DNA of 64,000 bases from positions 1 through 64,000 of the forward strand of contig NZ_JBOFIN010000127.1 in NCBI RefSeq assembly GCF_051650185.1. The letters run 5' to 3'. Both the position numbers and the translations under genes were made by a program. The notes beneath the pieces were generated by a model that saw only the letters and a list, made by a program, of their open reading frames with translations, did not search any database and was not told the origin of the DNA. Positions 1 through 7,640 of this stretch are shown one piece after another. Position 1 is the stretch's first letter. Every line of letters starts with the position of its first letter. The stretch is from Scandinavium sp051650185. Lineage in GTDB: Bacteria; Pseudomonadota; Gammaproteobacteria; Enterobacterales; Enterobacteriaceae.

Positions 1-476
1 AACTGTCTGGATTAACGCATAGCGCCATCAGCACCATAGAACAGGACAAAGTCAGTCCTGCCATCAGTACGCTGCAAAAGCTGCTGAAAGTCTACGGGCT
101 GTCGCTCTCCGAGTTCTTCGCGGAACCGGAAAAACCTGATGAGCCGCAGGTGGTTATCAATCAGGATGACCTGATTGAGATCGGCAGTCAGGGTGTTTCA
201 ATGAAGCTGGTACACAACGGAAATCCGAACCGTACACTGGCAATGATCTTCGAGACTTACCAACCGGGGACAACCACCGGGGAGAGGATCAAACACCAGG
301 GTGAGGAGATAGGCACGATACTGGAAGGTGAAGTGATACTGACCATCAACGGCCAGGATTATCACCTCGTTGCAGGGCAAAGCTATGCCATTAACACCGG
401 CATACCGCACAGCTTCAGCAACACCTCGGCAGGCATTTGCCGCATTATCAGCGCCCATACCCCCACCACGTTCTGA
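1..476 (+). CDS. puuR: PuuR, transcriptional repressor of putrescine catabolism (5' end outside window)
   Basis: The reading frame is open from the first bases of the window (codons from base 3) and ends with TGA at 474-476. It keeps the end of an HTH_3/Cro-CI type helix-turn-helix (SAISTIEQDKVSPAIS) followed by a cupin domain (KHQGEEIGTILEGEV...HSFSN). This is the PuuR architecture: a DNA-binding head plus a small cupin that senses putrescine. The visible part is about 158 of the usual 185 residues, so only the N-terminus is missing. A GTG at 150 could be read as a start, but it lies inside the protein and would remove the DNA-binding domain. In E. coli PuuR represses the puu genes; puuC and puuB follow here on the same strand. 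Confidence 0.95.
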   Translation, partial: LSGLTHSAISTIEQDKVSPAISTLQKLLKVYGLSLSEFFAEPEKPDEPQVVINQDDLIEIGSQGVSMKLVHNGNPNRTLAMIFETYQPGTTTGERIKHQGEEIGTILEGEVILTINGQDYHLVAGQSYAINTGIPHSFSNTSAGICRIISAHTPTTF

Positions 477-485
477 CTTCCTTCT

Positions 486-504
486 GGCCTGAGTTTCTCA
501 GGCC
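486..504 (+). other. Perfect short hairpin between puuR and puuC
   Basis: GGCCTGAG (486-493) and CTCAGGCC (497-504) form a perfect 8-bp stem with a TTT loop, 10 bases after the puuR stop. No T-run follows directly, so it is not a canonical terminator. It may stabilise or attenuate the puuR-puuC transcript. Confidence 0.5.
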
Positions 505-606
505 ATCTTAAACGATGCTTTTTTAACAGGGTTCATTTCCTGGGGCATTTTGCAGCCTGAATTTCGTGGCCGCGGCAAAAAATTGCATTTATCAGAAGGA
601 GTTACC

Positions 607-2094
607 ATGGACTTTCAACATCTGAATTACTGGCAGGACAAAGCGAATAACGCCACGCCAGAAACGCGTCTGTTTATTAACGGCGAATATTGTCAGGCTC
701 AGGATGGCAGCACGTTCGATATTGTCGATCCTGCCGCACAGCGCACTCTGGCACACGTTTCACGCGGCAAAAAAGCAGATGTGGACATCGCCGTTCGCGC
801 TGCACGCGAAGTGTTTGATCGCGGTGACTGGTCGCAGGCCTCCCCGGCTAAACGTAAAGCCGTGTTGAACAAGCTGGCGGATTTAATGGAGCAGCATCAC
901 GAGGAGCTGGCACTGCTGGAAACGCTCGATACCGGCAAGCCTATTCGCCATAGCCTGCGTGATGATATTCCCGGCGCTACCCGCGCTATTCGCTGGTATG
1001 CCGAAGCGATCGATAAAGTCTATGGTGAAGTCGCGACCACCGGTGTGAATGAACTGGCGATGATTGTTCGCGAGCCGGTTGGCGTGATTGCCGCCGTGGT
1101 GCCCTGGAACTTCCCTCTGCTGCTGGCTTGCTGGAAATTAGGCCCGGCGTTGGCAACTGGCAACAGCGTTATCCTTAAGCCTTCTGAAAAATCGCCATTG
1201 ACCGCTATTCGCATGGCGCAACTGGCGAAAGAAGCCGGGCTACCTGATGGCGTGTTCAACGTGATTCCAGGTTTTGGTCATGAAGCGGGCCAGGCGCTCT
1301 CTCAGCATCCTGATGTCGACGTGATCACCTTCACGGGTTCAACGCGCACAGGTAAACAACTGCTGAAAGATGCGGGCGACAGCAACATGAAACGCGTGTG
1401 GCTGGAAGCTGGCGGCAAAAGCGCCAACATCGTATTCGCTGACTGTCCGGATCTGCCTAAAGCCGCTGCGACAACAGCCGCAGGCATCTTCTATAACCAG
1501 GGCCAGGTGTGTATCGCGGGAACTCGTCTGCTGCTGGAAGAGAGCATCGCCGATGAGTTTATCGCTCTACTTAAAGAGCAGGCCAAAAACTGGCAGCCGG
1601 GCAACCCTCTCGATCCAAACACCACCATGGGCACGCTGATTGATAACGCCCACGCCGACACCGTTCACAGCTTTATTCGCGATGGCGAAACGCAAGGCAA
1701 ACTGGCGCTGGATGGCCGCGACGGCAAGCACCCTGCCGCTATCGGCCCGACCATTTTTGTTGATACCGATCCGAAAGCCCGCGTGGGGCGTGATGAAATT
1801 TTCGGGCCGGTGCTGGTTGTTACCCGCTTCACCTCTGAAGCACAGGCGCTGGAACTGGCTAACGACAGCGACTATGGCCTGGGCGCAGCAGTGTGGACCA
1901 GCAACCTTTCCCGTGCGCATCGCATGAGCCGCCGCCTGAAAGCAGGGTCTGTTTTCGTCAATAACTACAACGATGGCGACATGACCGTGCCGTTTGGCGG
2001 GTACAAACAGAGCGGCAACGGACGCGATAAGTCCCTGCATGCCCTGGAAAAATTTAGCGAACTGAAAACTATCTGGATTGCCCTGGAGCCTTAA
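607..2094 (+). CDS. puuC: PuuC, gamma-glutamyl-gamma-aminobutyraldehyde dehydrogenase
   Basis: Oxidises gamma-glutamyl-gamma-aminobutyraldehyde to gamma-glutamyl-GABA with NAD(P)+, the third step of the glutamylated putrescine pathway. It is a full-length aldehyde dehydrogenase of 495 residues, like E. coli PuuC. The catalytic cysteine is Cys302 (GQVCIAG) and the general base Glu267 (LEAGGKS), the usual ALDH spacing. The ATG at 607 is preceded by AGAAGGAG at a good distance and gives the family N-terminus (MDFQHLNYWQDK); an earlier in-frame start at 550 would add 19 residues without a ribosome site. puuB follows after 2 bases, so the two are co-transcribed. Confidence 0.97.
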   Translation: MDFQHLNYWQDKANNATPETRLFINGEYCQAQDGSTFDIVDPAAQRTLAHVSRGKKADVDIAVRAAREVFDRGDWSQASPAKRKAVLNKLADLMEQHHEELALLETLDTGKPIRHSLRDDIPGATRAIRWYAEAIDKVYGEVATTGVNELAMIVREPVGVIAAVVPWNFPLLLACWKLGPALATGNSVILKPSEKSPLTAIRMAQLAKEAGLPDGVFNVIPGFGHEAGQALSQHPDVDVITFTGSTRTGKQLLKDAGDSNMKRVWLEAGGKSANIVFADCPDLPKAAATTAAGIFYNQGQVCIAGTRLLLEESIADEFIALLKEQAKNWQPGNPLDPNTTMGTLIDNAHADTVHSFIRDGETQGKLALDGRDGKHPAAIGPTIFVDTDPKARVGRDEIFGPVLVVTRFTSEAQALELANDSDYGLGAAVWTSNLSRAHRMSRRLKAGSVFVNNYNDGDMTVPFGGYKQSGNGRDKSLHALEKFSELKTIWIALEP

Positions 2095-2096
2095 TC

Positions 2097-3377
2097 ATGA
2101 CTGAACATACCACCAGCTATTACGCCGCAAGCGCTAACCAGTATGAACCGTTTCCGCAGTTGAACGAATCCGTCACCTGCGACGTGTGTGTGGTCGGCGG
2201 CGGCTACACCGGGCTTTCCGCTGCGCTGCATTTGTCCGAAATGGGCTATGACGTGGTGCTGCTGGAAGCGGCGCGTATTGGCTTCGGGGCCAGCGGACGT
2301 AACGGCGGCCAGTTGGTTAACTCCTACAGCCGCGATATTGACGTGATTGAACGCAACTACGGCCCGGAAGCGGCAAAAATGCTCGGCAGCATGATGTTTG
2401 AAGGCGGGGAGATCATTCGCGAACGCATCAAACGCTACCAGATTGACTGCGACTATCGTCCCGGCGGCCTGTTTGTGGCGATGAACCATAAGCAGCTGGA
2501 AAAACTGGAAGATCAGAAAGCCAACTGGGAACGCTACGGCAATACCCAGCTGGAGCTGCTGGATGCCAACGAGCTGAAACGCGAAGTGAACAGCGATCGC
2601 TATGTGGGCGCTCTGCTGGATCACAGCGGCGGCCATATTCATCCGCTCAACCTCGCCATCGGTGAAGCTAACGCGATTCGTCTGAACGGCGGGCGCGTCT
2701 ATGAGCAATCACCGGTGACGAAGATCCAGCACACCACCCCGGCCGTTGTCAGCACGGAAAAAGGCCAGGTCACAGCGAAGTATGTGGTCGTGGCGGGCAA
2801 CGCCTATCTTGGCGATAAAGTGGAGCCGGATTTGGCGAAACGTAGCATGCCGTGCGGCACCCAGGTGCTCACCACTGAGCCGCTGGGCGAAGACGTTGCC
2901 CGCTCACTGATCCCGAAAAATTACTGCGTGGAAGACTGTAACTATCTGCTGGATTACTACCGTCTGACTGCGGATAACCGTCTGCTGTACGGCGGCGGCG
3001 TAGTGTACGGTGCACGTGATCCAGCGGATATCGAACGTCTGGTAATGCCAAACCTGCTGAAAACCTTCCCGCAGTTGAAAGGCGTGAAAATTGATTACAG
3101 CTGGACGGGTAACTTCCTGCTGACGCTTTCCCGCCTGCCGCAGGTGGGGCGTCTGGATAACAATATTTATTACAGCCAGGGTTGCAGTGGTCACGGTGTC
3201 ACTTATACCCATCTGGCAGGCCGCCTGATTGCCGAACTGCTGCGGGGTGATGCAGAACGCTTCAATGCCTTTGCCAACCTGCCGCACTATCCGTTCCCGG
3301 GCGGCCGTACCTTCCGTATTCCGTTCACGGCCATGGGAGCCGCTTACTACAGTCTTCGCGATCGCCTTGGGGTGTAA
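2097..3377 (+). CDS. puuB: PuuB, gamma-glutamylputrescine oxidoreductase
   Basis: FAD-dependent oxidase that converts gamma-glutamylputrescine to gamma-glutamyl-gamma-aminobutyraldehyde, the substrate of PuuC. Its 426 residues equal the E. coli length. The DAO-type Rossmann fold starts at about residue 30 (VVGGGYTGLSAALHL), followed by the GASGRNGGQL flavin segment; a C-terminal GCSGHGV motif is typical of this family. The start lies 2 bases after the puuC stop. In E. coli the transaminase gene puuE follows puuB, but here a strong terminator follows at once, so GABA transamination must be encoded elsewhere. Confidence 0.96.
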   Translation: MTEHTTSYYAASANQYEPFPQLNESVTCDVCVVGGGYTGLSAALHLSEMGYDVVLLEAARIGFGASGRNGGQLVNSYSRDIDVIERNYGPEAAKMLGSMMFEGGEIIRERIKRYQIDCDYRPGGLFVAMNHKQLEKLEDQKANWERYGNTQLELLDANELKREVNSDRYVGALLDHSGGHIHPLNLAIGEANAIRLNGGRVYEQSPVTKIQHTTPAVVSTEKGQVTAKYVVVAGNAYLGDKVEPDLAKRSMPCGTQVLTTEPLGEDVARSLIPKNYCVEDCNYLLDYYRLTADNRLLYGGGVVYGARDPADIERLVMPNLLKTFPQLKGVKIDYSWTGNFLLTLSRLPQVGRLDNNIYYSQGCSGHGVTYTHLAGRLIAELLRGDAERFNAFANLPHYPFPGGRTFRIPFTAMGAAYYSLRDRLGV

Positions 3378-3399
3378 TGAGCTCTGGTGTTTTGCCCGA

Positions 3400-3433
3400 C
3401 GCACAAGGGAGATCCCCCCTTGTGCGTTTTTTT
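3400..3433 (+). terminator. Rho-independent terminator of puuCB
   Basis: Perfect 10-bp stem CGCACAAGGG (3400-3409) / CCCTTGTGCG (3417-3426) with a 7-base loop, followed by seven T residues. It ends the puu transcript directly after puuB. Confidence 0.93.
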
Positions 3434-3453
3434 ATTCATCGCCGAAGTCATTC

Positions 3454-3487
3454 GTAGGCCGGAGTAAGGCGAAGCCGCCACCCGGCA
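3454..3487. repeat. REP element between puuB and yeeO
   Basis: GTAGGCCGGAGTAAGGCG then AAGCCGCCACCCGGCA is an enterobacterial REP palindrome. It lies between the convergent puuB and yeeO genes, the usual position. Confidence 0.8.
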
Positions 3488-3490
3488 TTT

Positions 3491-4945
3491 TTATTCACTC
3501 CGGACGCGCGGATATTTCCACAACCAGCGCCCGCTGATCATTCGCCAGTAGAACGCTGCGCCGCGTACAGCCCAATCCAGGAACATCCCCAGCCAGACGC
3601 CCACAACGCCCATCCCGAGCACAATGCCCAGCAGATAACCGGCCACCACGCGCGCGCCCCACATACTGAACATCGATACCCACATCGCGAAGCGTGCGTC
3701 ACGAGCCCCTTTCAGCCCTGCCGGAAGCACCCATGAGGCCGACCAGATAGGCATAAACGCGGCGTTCAGCCACAGCAGTTCTTTCACCACCGCTTTCACG
3801 TCCGCTTCGTGCGTATAGAAGGAAGCAAACAGCCCGGCAAAGGGCGCGGTTCCCCACGCAATCGCGGTCAGCACAATCGTCGACATCCAGAAGACGTGGC
3901 GCAGCTGTTTTTCCGCCTGACCAATCTGCCCTTTACCGAGACGTTTGCCAGTGATGATGGTCGACGCCGAACCCAATGCGTTACCCGGCAGGTTAATCAG
4001 CGAGGCGACGGAGAAAGCAATAAAGTTACCGGCAATAACGTCAGTGCCCATTCCGGCCACGAACATCTGCGTCAGCAGTTTCCCGCTGTTAAACAGCACC
4101 GACTCAATACTGGCTGGAATGCCAATCCCCATCACCTCCCAGATAATGGCGAAGTTCAGCGGCTTGATGTAGCTCTTAAGCGGAATACGCAGCGCCGGGT
4201 TAAAGCCCACAGCCAGCACCGCCACAATCGCTACGGCACCGATGTAACGCGAAATCGTCAAGCCCAGCCCGGCGCCCACAAAGCCTAGTCCGTCCCACGA
4301 GAAGACACCGTAAATAAGAATGCTGCTGATAATAATGTTGAGGATGTTCATCCCGCCGTTAATCAGCAACGGGATTTTGGTGTTCCCTGCCCCACGCAGC
4401 GCTCCGCTGCCGATCAGCGCGATGGCTGCTGCCGGGTAACTCAATACGGTCAATTCCAGATAGGTCAGTGCCAGCTCTTTAACGTGCGGCGTGGCTGCTC
4501 CGGCAACCACCTCAATAATTTCGCGGCCAAACAGATGGATCACGACCGCAAGAATGATCGAGAATAGCGTCATAATCACCAACGACTGGCGCGCTGCGGC
4601 TCGCGCCTGCTTACGATTACGTTTGCCGAGACTGAAGGCCACCACCACTGTTGTACCGAGATCAATCGCGGCGAAAAACGCCATGATCACCATATTGAAA
4701 CTGTCAGCCAGCCCAACGCCTGCCATGGCGTCAGCCCCCAGCCAGCTCACCAAAAATGTGCTGAGTACGCCCATTAACAGGACGCAGGTGTTTTCCAGAA
4801 AGATGGGCACAGCAAGAGGGGTGATTTCACGCCAGAACAGAACACGGTACGTTTTGCGATTTTTATACCAGGTTGTGCGAGTGACGGCCTGGCTTACAGC
4901 GGCAGAGAGCTTCAAGGGGTGCCTTAGAGAGAAAGTTGAAACCAC
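3491..4945 (-). CDS. yeeO: YeeO, MATE-family flavin/dipeptide exporter
   Basis: Inner-membrane MATE antiporter of 484 residues with about 12 hydrophobic segments. The core sequence (REITPLAVPIFLENTCVLL, GADAMAGVGLADSFNM, GSGALRGAGNTKIPL) matches E. coli YeeO, which exports FMN/FAD and some dipeptides. The K-12 protein carries a longer N-terminal extension; here the ATG at 4945 leaves about 38 residues before the first membrane helix. In E. coli yeeO also lies beside an Asn tRNA, as here, which supports the name over other MATE genes. It faces puuB convergently. Confidence 0.9.
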   Translation of the reverse strand: MVSTFSLRHPLKLSAAVSQAVTRTTWYKNRKTYRVLFWREITPLAVPIFLENTCVLLMGVLSTFLVSWLGADAMAGVGLADSFNMVIMAFFAAIDLGTTVVVAFSLGKRNRKQARAAARQSLVIMTLFSIILAVVIHLFGREIIEVVAGAATPHVKELALTYLELTVLSYPAAAIALIGSGALRGAGNTKIPLLINGGMNILNIIISSILIYGVFSWDGLGFVGAGLGLTISRYIGAVAIVAVLAVGFNPALRIPLKSYIKPLNFAIIWEVMGIGIPASIESVLFNSGKLLTQMFVAGMGTDVIAGNFIAFSVASLINLPGNALGSASTIITGKRLGKGQIGQAEKQLRHVFWMSTIVLTAIAWGTAPFAGLFASFYTHEADVKAVVKELLWLNAAFMPIWSASWVLPAGLKGARDARFAMWVSMFSMWGARVVAGYLLGIVLGMGVVGVWLGMFLDWAVRGAAFYWRMISGRWLWKYPRVRSE

Positions 4946-5064
4946 GTTTTAAATGATGAGGGAGAATCCGAAAACCTGCAACGTGGAATTCACCGATAAT
5001 TGTGGGTAAATACAACAAATTGTTGACGGAACCGTCAGTCGTGCAGAAAGGCGCGAATTGGGGT

Positions 5065-5092
5065 TTGACAAAAATTTTTTCGCCGCTAAGAT
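5065..5092 (+). promoter_or_regulatory. Promoter of the tRNA-Asn gene
   Basis: Consensus -35 TTGACA (5065-5070), 16-bp spacer and -10 TAAGAT (5087-5092), placing the transcription start about 10 bases before the mature tRNA. Confidence 0.75.
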
Positions 5093-5108
5093 TAGCCACC
5101 TAACCGAT

Positions 5109-5184
5109 TCCTCTGTAGTTCAGTCGGTAGAACGGCGGACTGTTAATCCGTATGTCACTGGTTCGAGTCCAGTCAGAGGAGCCA
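5109..5184 (+). tRNA. tRNA-Asn (anticodon GTT)
   Basis: 76 bases with encoded CCA. The acceptor stem TCCTCTG (5109-5115) pairs with CAGAGGA (5174-5180), and the anticodon GTT is at 5142-5144. The D-loop (CAGTCGGTAG) and T-loop (GGTTCGAGTCC) motifs are intact. Asn tRNA genes here are known integration sites in E. coli and Yersinia, but no integrase or attachment-site repeat follows, so the site is empty. Confidence 0.98.
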
Positions 5185-5190
5185 AATTTA

Positions 5191-5220
5191 AAAAGCCTGC
5201 TTTCGAGCAGGCTTTTTGCT
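5191..5220 (+). terminator. Terminator of tRNA-Asn
   Basis: Stem AAAAGCCTGC (5191-5200) / GCAGGCTTTT (5207-5216) with loop TTTCGA, ending in a T-run 6 bases after the tRNA CCA. Confidence 0.9.
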
Positions 5221-5238
5221 TTTGCGCGTCTGGCGCAA

Positions 5239-5263
5239 TAAAAAAGCGGTGATGATCACCGCT
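5239..5263 (-). terminator. Terminator of tmaR
   Basis: AGCGGTGA (5245-5252) and TCACCGCT (5256-5263) form an 8-bp stem. On the minus strand it is followed by a run of T (A-run at 5240-5245), 10 bases past the tmaR stop. Confidence 0.85.
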
Positions 5264-5272
5264 CTTTGAATC

Positions 5273-5608
5273 TTACTCTGCTTTCGGCTCGGCGGTTTTC
5301 AGTTCGCCCATCACTTTCAGCTTTTTGGAGATCTCGCGACGCTCTTTAGAGAGTTCAGCGTTTTTGATGATGTAGTCGTCAACGCGATCTTCATAGTCGG
5401 TTTTCATGCTGGCGATGATGCCCTGAATCGCTTCTACGCTCATGCCTGGCTTGATGTAGTCGCTGAGGTTGTCCAGCAGCAGAACGCGTTTCTGGTTGTC
5501 ACGGACCTTTTTCTCAACGTCCTGAATTTCACGCTGCAGCTTGTTCTTACGGCGGAACAGACGAACAAACTCCAGTACGTCCTGGAATGAAGGCTTAGTT
5601 GTTTCCAT
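5273..5608 (-). CDS. tmaR: TmaR (YeeX), polar regulator of PTS enzyme I
   Basis: A 111-residue, highly charged protein predicted to be almost wholly helical/coiled-coil (KNKLQREIQDVEKKVRDNQK, AELSKERREISKKL). It is nearly identical to E. coli YeeX/TmaR (109 residues), which clusters at cell poles and sequesters enzyme I of the sugar phosphotransferase system. The C-terminus is two residues longer. It is transcribed alone and ends at its own terminator; the start ATG at 5608 gives the conserved METTKPSFQDV N-terminus. Confidence 0.95.
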   Translation of the reverse strand: METTKPSFQDVLEFVRLFRRKNKLQREIQDVEKKVRDNQKRVLLLDNLSDYIKPGMSVEAIQGIIASMKTDYEDRVDDYIIKNAELSKERREISKKLKVMGELKTAEPKAE

Positions 5609-5772
5609 TTTGACACCCCTGATAATTGAGATTCGGATTCGTAAAACAGCCGCTACGGGTAAACATAACTGCTAGCGGCCGCGAATGACAATGGTTTTTG
5701 CTCTGGGTTCATCATAACCCTAAACGTTGCTGAATCGAAACAAGCACACCGCAAACCGTGACCGTGTGGGCG

Positions 5773-6831
5773 TTATTTGCGCAACGCGCGACAAATCAGA
5801 TGCGACAGCAGTTCCAGCTGTCTGGCGAGCTCCATACTTAACCATACATAGCCGTGCATCGGGGTTTCTGCCAGGTTGTCGCCTTTGTAGTCACTGACCA
5901 GCTGGCGCAGTTCTGCGACTATCTCATTGAGCTTTTCGTTGTTCGCCAGAATCGGCTGCGGATTCCCTTCGTAAAGCGCATGGGCAATCGTCAGCAGCGT
6001 CTGTTGCGTCATGTGCTGCATGTCGCGCAGGGTATGGGCATTCAGCATCACATAGTGGCTGGCGCGGGACGCCCAGTGCGCATTGATTTGCAGTTCAAGC
6101 ATGCAGACCAGGTTGCGGTTAACGGTCTGAATGCCTTCAAAGATAGATTTCTGGATGTGCGTTTCTTTGCTGGCGGGCGTAATGAGCCCACGCATTTTGA
6201 CCACGTCATTGAGGATTTTTTGCAGATGGCGATCCAGACGCGGGCGTTCAAGCAAGTTCGGCGAGAACCCTGTCTGATAAAGACGGTTGAACTCTGTGAC
6301 GTAACTGGCCATCTGAATGCGCCAGTGAATGAAAGCTCGCTGTGGCCAGATACCGGTGAATAACATCGCCAGCAATGAGCCAATGATAACGTCGCCACTT
6401 CGCCACAGCGCCATGTGCATATCGCCTGGTGGCGCACCCACCACCACCGCAAGCGTGATGCCGATCAGCAATGCCTGATAAGGTTTTTTACCGAGCGCCA
6501 GCCAGCCGCAAAGGAACATCGCCGCCGCGCACCATAATAGCATTAAGGGCAGAGACATCAGTTCCAGCTTGAGCGCCACCAGCCCAAGAACAGAGCCGAG
6601 GATTGTTCCGCCGATACGCTCGAAGGCACGAGGCACCACGTTGCCCCAGAATGAAATGGGCCCCATGATCACCACCAGGGTGATCAGAGGCCACGTGCCT
6701 TCCGGGATGTTTAGCAGGCGAACCAGAAGAAAGGTCAGAATAAATGCCAGCGAAATACGTATACCGTGAATAATGCGATAATTACGGTACAGACGAATTT
6801 CAAAAGGACTCAGTGATTTATCGGCGCGCAC
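5773..6831 (-). CDS. yeeA: YeeA, FUSC-family inner-membrane protein
   Basis: 352 residues, the same length as E. coli YeeA. The N-terminal half (about residues 24-165) holds hydrophobic helices with FUSC/aromatic-acid-exporter signatures (WPLITLVVIMGPISFWGNV, RAFERIGGTILG, IGSLLAMLFTGIWPQR). The C-terminal half is a soluble helical domain. Related FUSC proteins such as AaeB are proton-driven efflux pumps, but the substrate of YeeA is unknown. It lies in the conserved tmaR-yeeA-sbmC order and is transcribed separately (gaps above 90 bases on both sides). Confidence 0.9.
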   Translation of the reverse strand: MRADKSLSPFEIRLYRNYRIIHGIRISLAFILTFLLVRLLNIPEGTWPLITLVVIMGPISFWGNVVPRAFERIGGTILGSVLGLVALKLELMSLPLMLLWCAAAMFLCGWLALGKKPYQALLIGITLAVVVGAPPGDMHMALWRSGDVIIGSLLAMLFTGIWPQRAFIHWRIQMASYVTEFNRLYQTGFSPNLLERPRLDRHLQKILNDVVKMRGLITPASKETHIQKSIFEGIQTVNRNLVCMLELQINAHWASRASHYVMLNAHTLRDMQHMTQQTLLTIAHALYEGNPQPILANNEKLNEIVAELRQLVSDYKGDNLAETPMHGYVWLSMELARQLELLSHLICRALRK

Positions 6832-6929
6832 ACCCGCTCTCCGCCAGGGCTAAAACACAATTGTATCTGCTTTTCTGCTTCTGGCATCACGGATGTGCAA
6901 AAAACCCTGCTAAAACCAGGACTTTTACC

Positions 6930-7403
6930 TTAACCCCCCCGGCGCTTAACAGGCACGTACATCTCAATATCCCAGTGCCCGTCTTTGTTACCGTCATTCA
7001 GATAGAGCTCGAAGCAGGGTTTGTCCGCAAGCTCGTGATCTTTATCTTCAAGCACGCTATTGAAGAACTGATACCACGGCGTGGAGAAGTCGTGATCAAT
7101 AACCCTGGCAGGGGCTTTGGCATAAAGACCTGCGGCGACTTCGGTGATGATCACGCCTTCACTGTTGGCCGGGATAGCAAATCCCTCATCGACTGTGACC
7201 ACCGTATCGCAACGCAGCTTCTCTGCGGGCGTTTCGTCCGGGTTATCGTAGTACACCGCCACCCACTCTTTGGCTGGGATCTTTTGACCGTCGACCCACA
7301 TAGCCAGTTGCTCAAAGCCTTGCTTAACGGTTTGTTCCCATGGACCAACCATGTGAAAACCCGCCACGACGCGTTTTTGCTGCTGGGTAATGCTGTAATC
7401 CAT
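6930..7403 (-). CDS. sbmC: SbmC (GyrI), DNA gyrase inhibitor
   Basis: 157 residues, as in E. coli. It is a GyrI-like/SOUL small-molecule-binding fold (RVVAGFHMVGPWEQTV, AVYYDNPDETPAEKLRCD, ARVIDHDFSTPWYQFFNS, PCFELYLNDG). E. coli SbmC binds gyrase and protects cells from microcin B17 and alkylating agents. The ATG at 7403 is chosen because GGAGG precedes it and it gives the family start MDYSI; an in-frame upstream ATG at 7418 would add five residues and lies upstream of the ribosome site. In E. coli the gene is SOS-induced; a degenerate LexA-like box lies just upstream here. Confidence 0.95.
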   Translation of the reverse strand: MDYSITQQQKRVVAGFHMVGPWEQTVKQGFEQLAMWVDGQKIPAKEWVAVYYDNPDETPAEKLRCDTVVTVDEGFAIPANSEGVIITEVAAGLYAKAPARVIDHDFSTPWYQFFNSVLEDKDHELADKPCFELYLNDGNKDGHWDIEMYVPVKRRGG

Positions 7404-7424
7404 ACGTCCTCCGCACACAAGTTT

Positions 7425-7444
7425 ACTGGATAAATATACATATA
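7425..7444 (-). promoter_or_regulatory. Candidate LexA (SOS) box upstream of sbmC
   Basis: TACTGGATAAATATACATAT fits the LexA pattern TACTG-N10-CAGTA in one half-site and the A/T-rich core, but the other half reads CATAT instead of CAGTA. Its position 22 bases before the sbmC start suits repression. One half-site deviates, so binding may be weak. Confidence 0.5.
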
Positions 7445-7535
7445 AAATCTAGCAAACAGCCCTGAAGGAGTATGTGCGATATTTCACAGAACGGGAAAGT
7501 CAGAGGCCTTCAATATGGGTTGATGACCAGGGGAA

Positions 7536-7629
7536 TTGCCGGGTGGCGCTGCGCTTACCCGGCCTACAAATCCGTCCTGTAGGCCCGCGCAAACGCAGTG
7601 CCGCCGGGCAAAAACGCCACCCGGCAGCG
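7536..7629. repeat. BIME (paired REP elements) between dacD and sbmC
   Basis: One REP at 7536-7567 (TTGCCGGGTGGCGCTGCGC...), an inverted REP at 7578-7610 (TGTAGGCCCGCGC...), and a half-element CGCCACCCGGCAGCG at 7615-7629. The cluster lies just beyond the dacD stop on its downstream side and probably forms stable mRNA hairpins. Confidence 0.85.
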
Positions 7630-7640
7630 TATTAAATGGA

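Noticed and set aside
150..476. A separate 108-residue cupin gene starting at GTG 150
   Set aside because: The frame is open upstream to the window edge and encodes the PuuR helix-turn-helix, so 150 is internal to puuR.
477..606. PuuR operator before puuC
   Set aside because: GGGTTCATTTCC near 528-540 shares only a short TTCATT with the known operator pattern; too weak to annotate.
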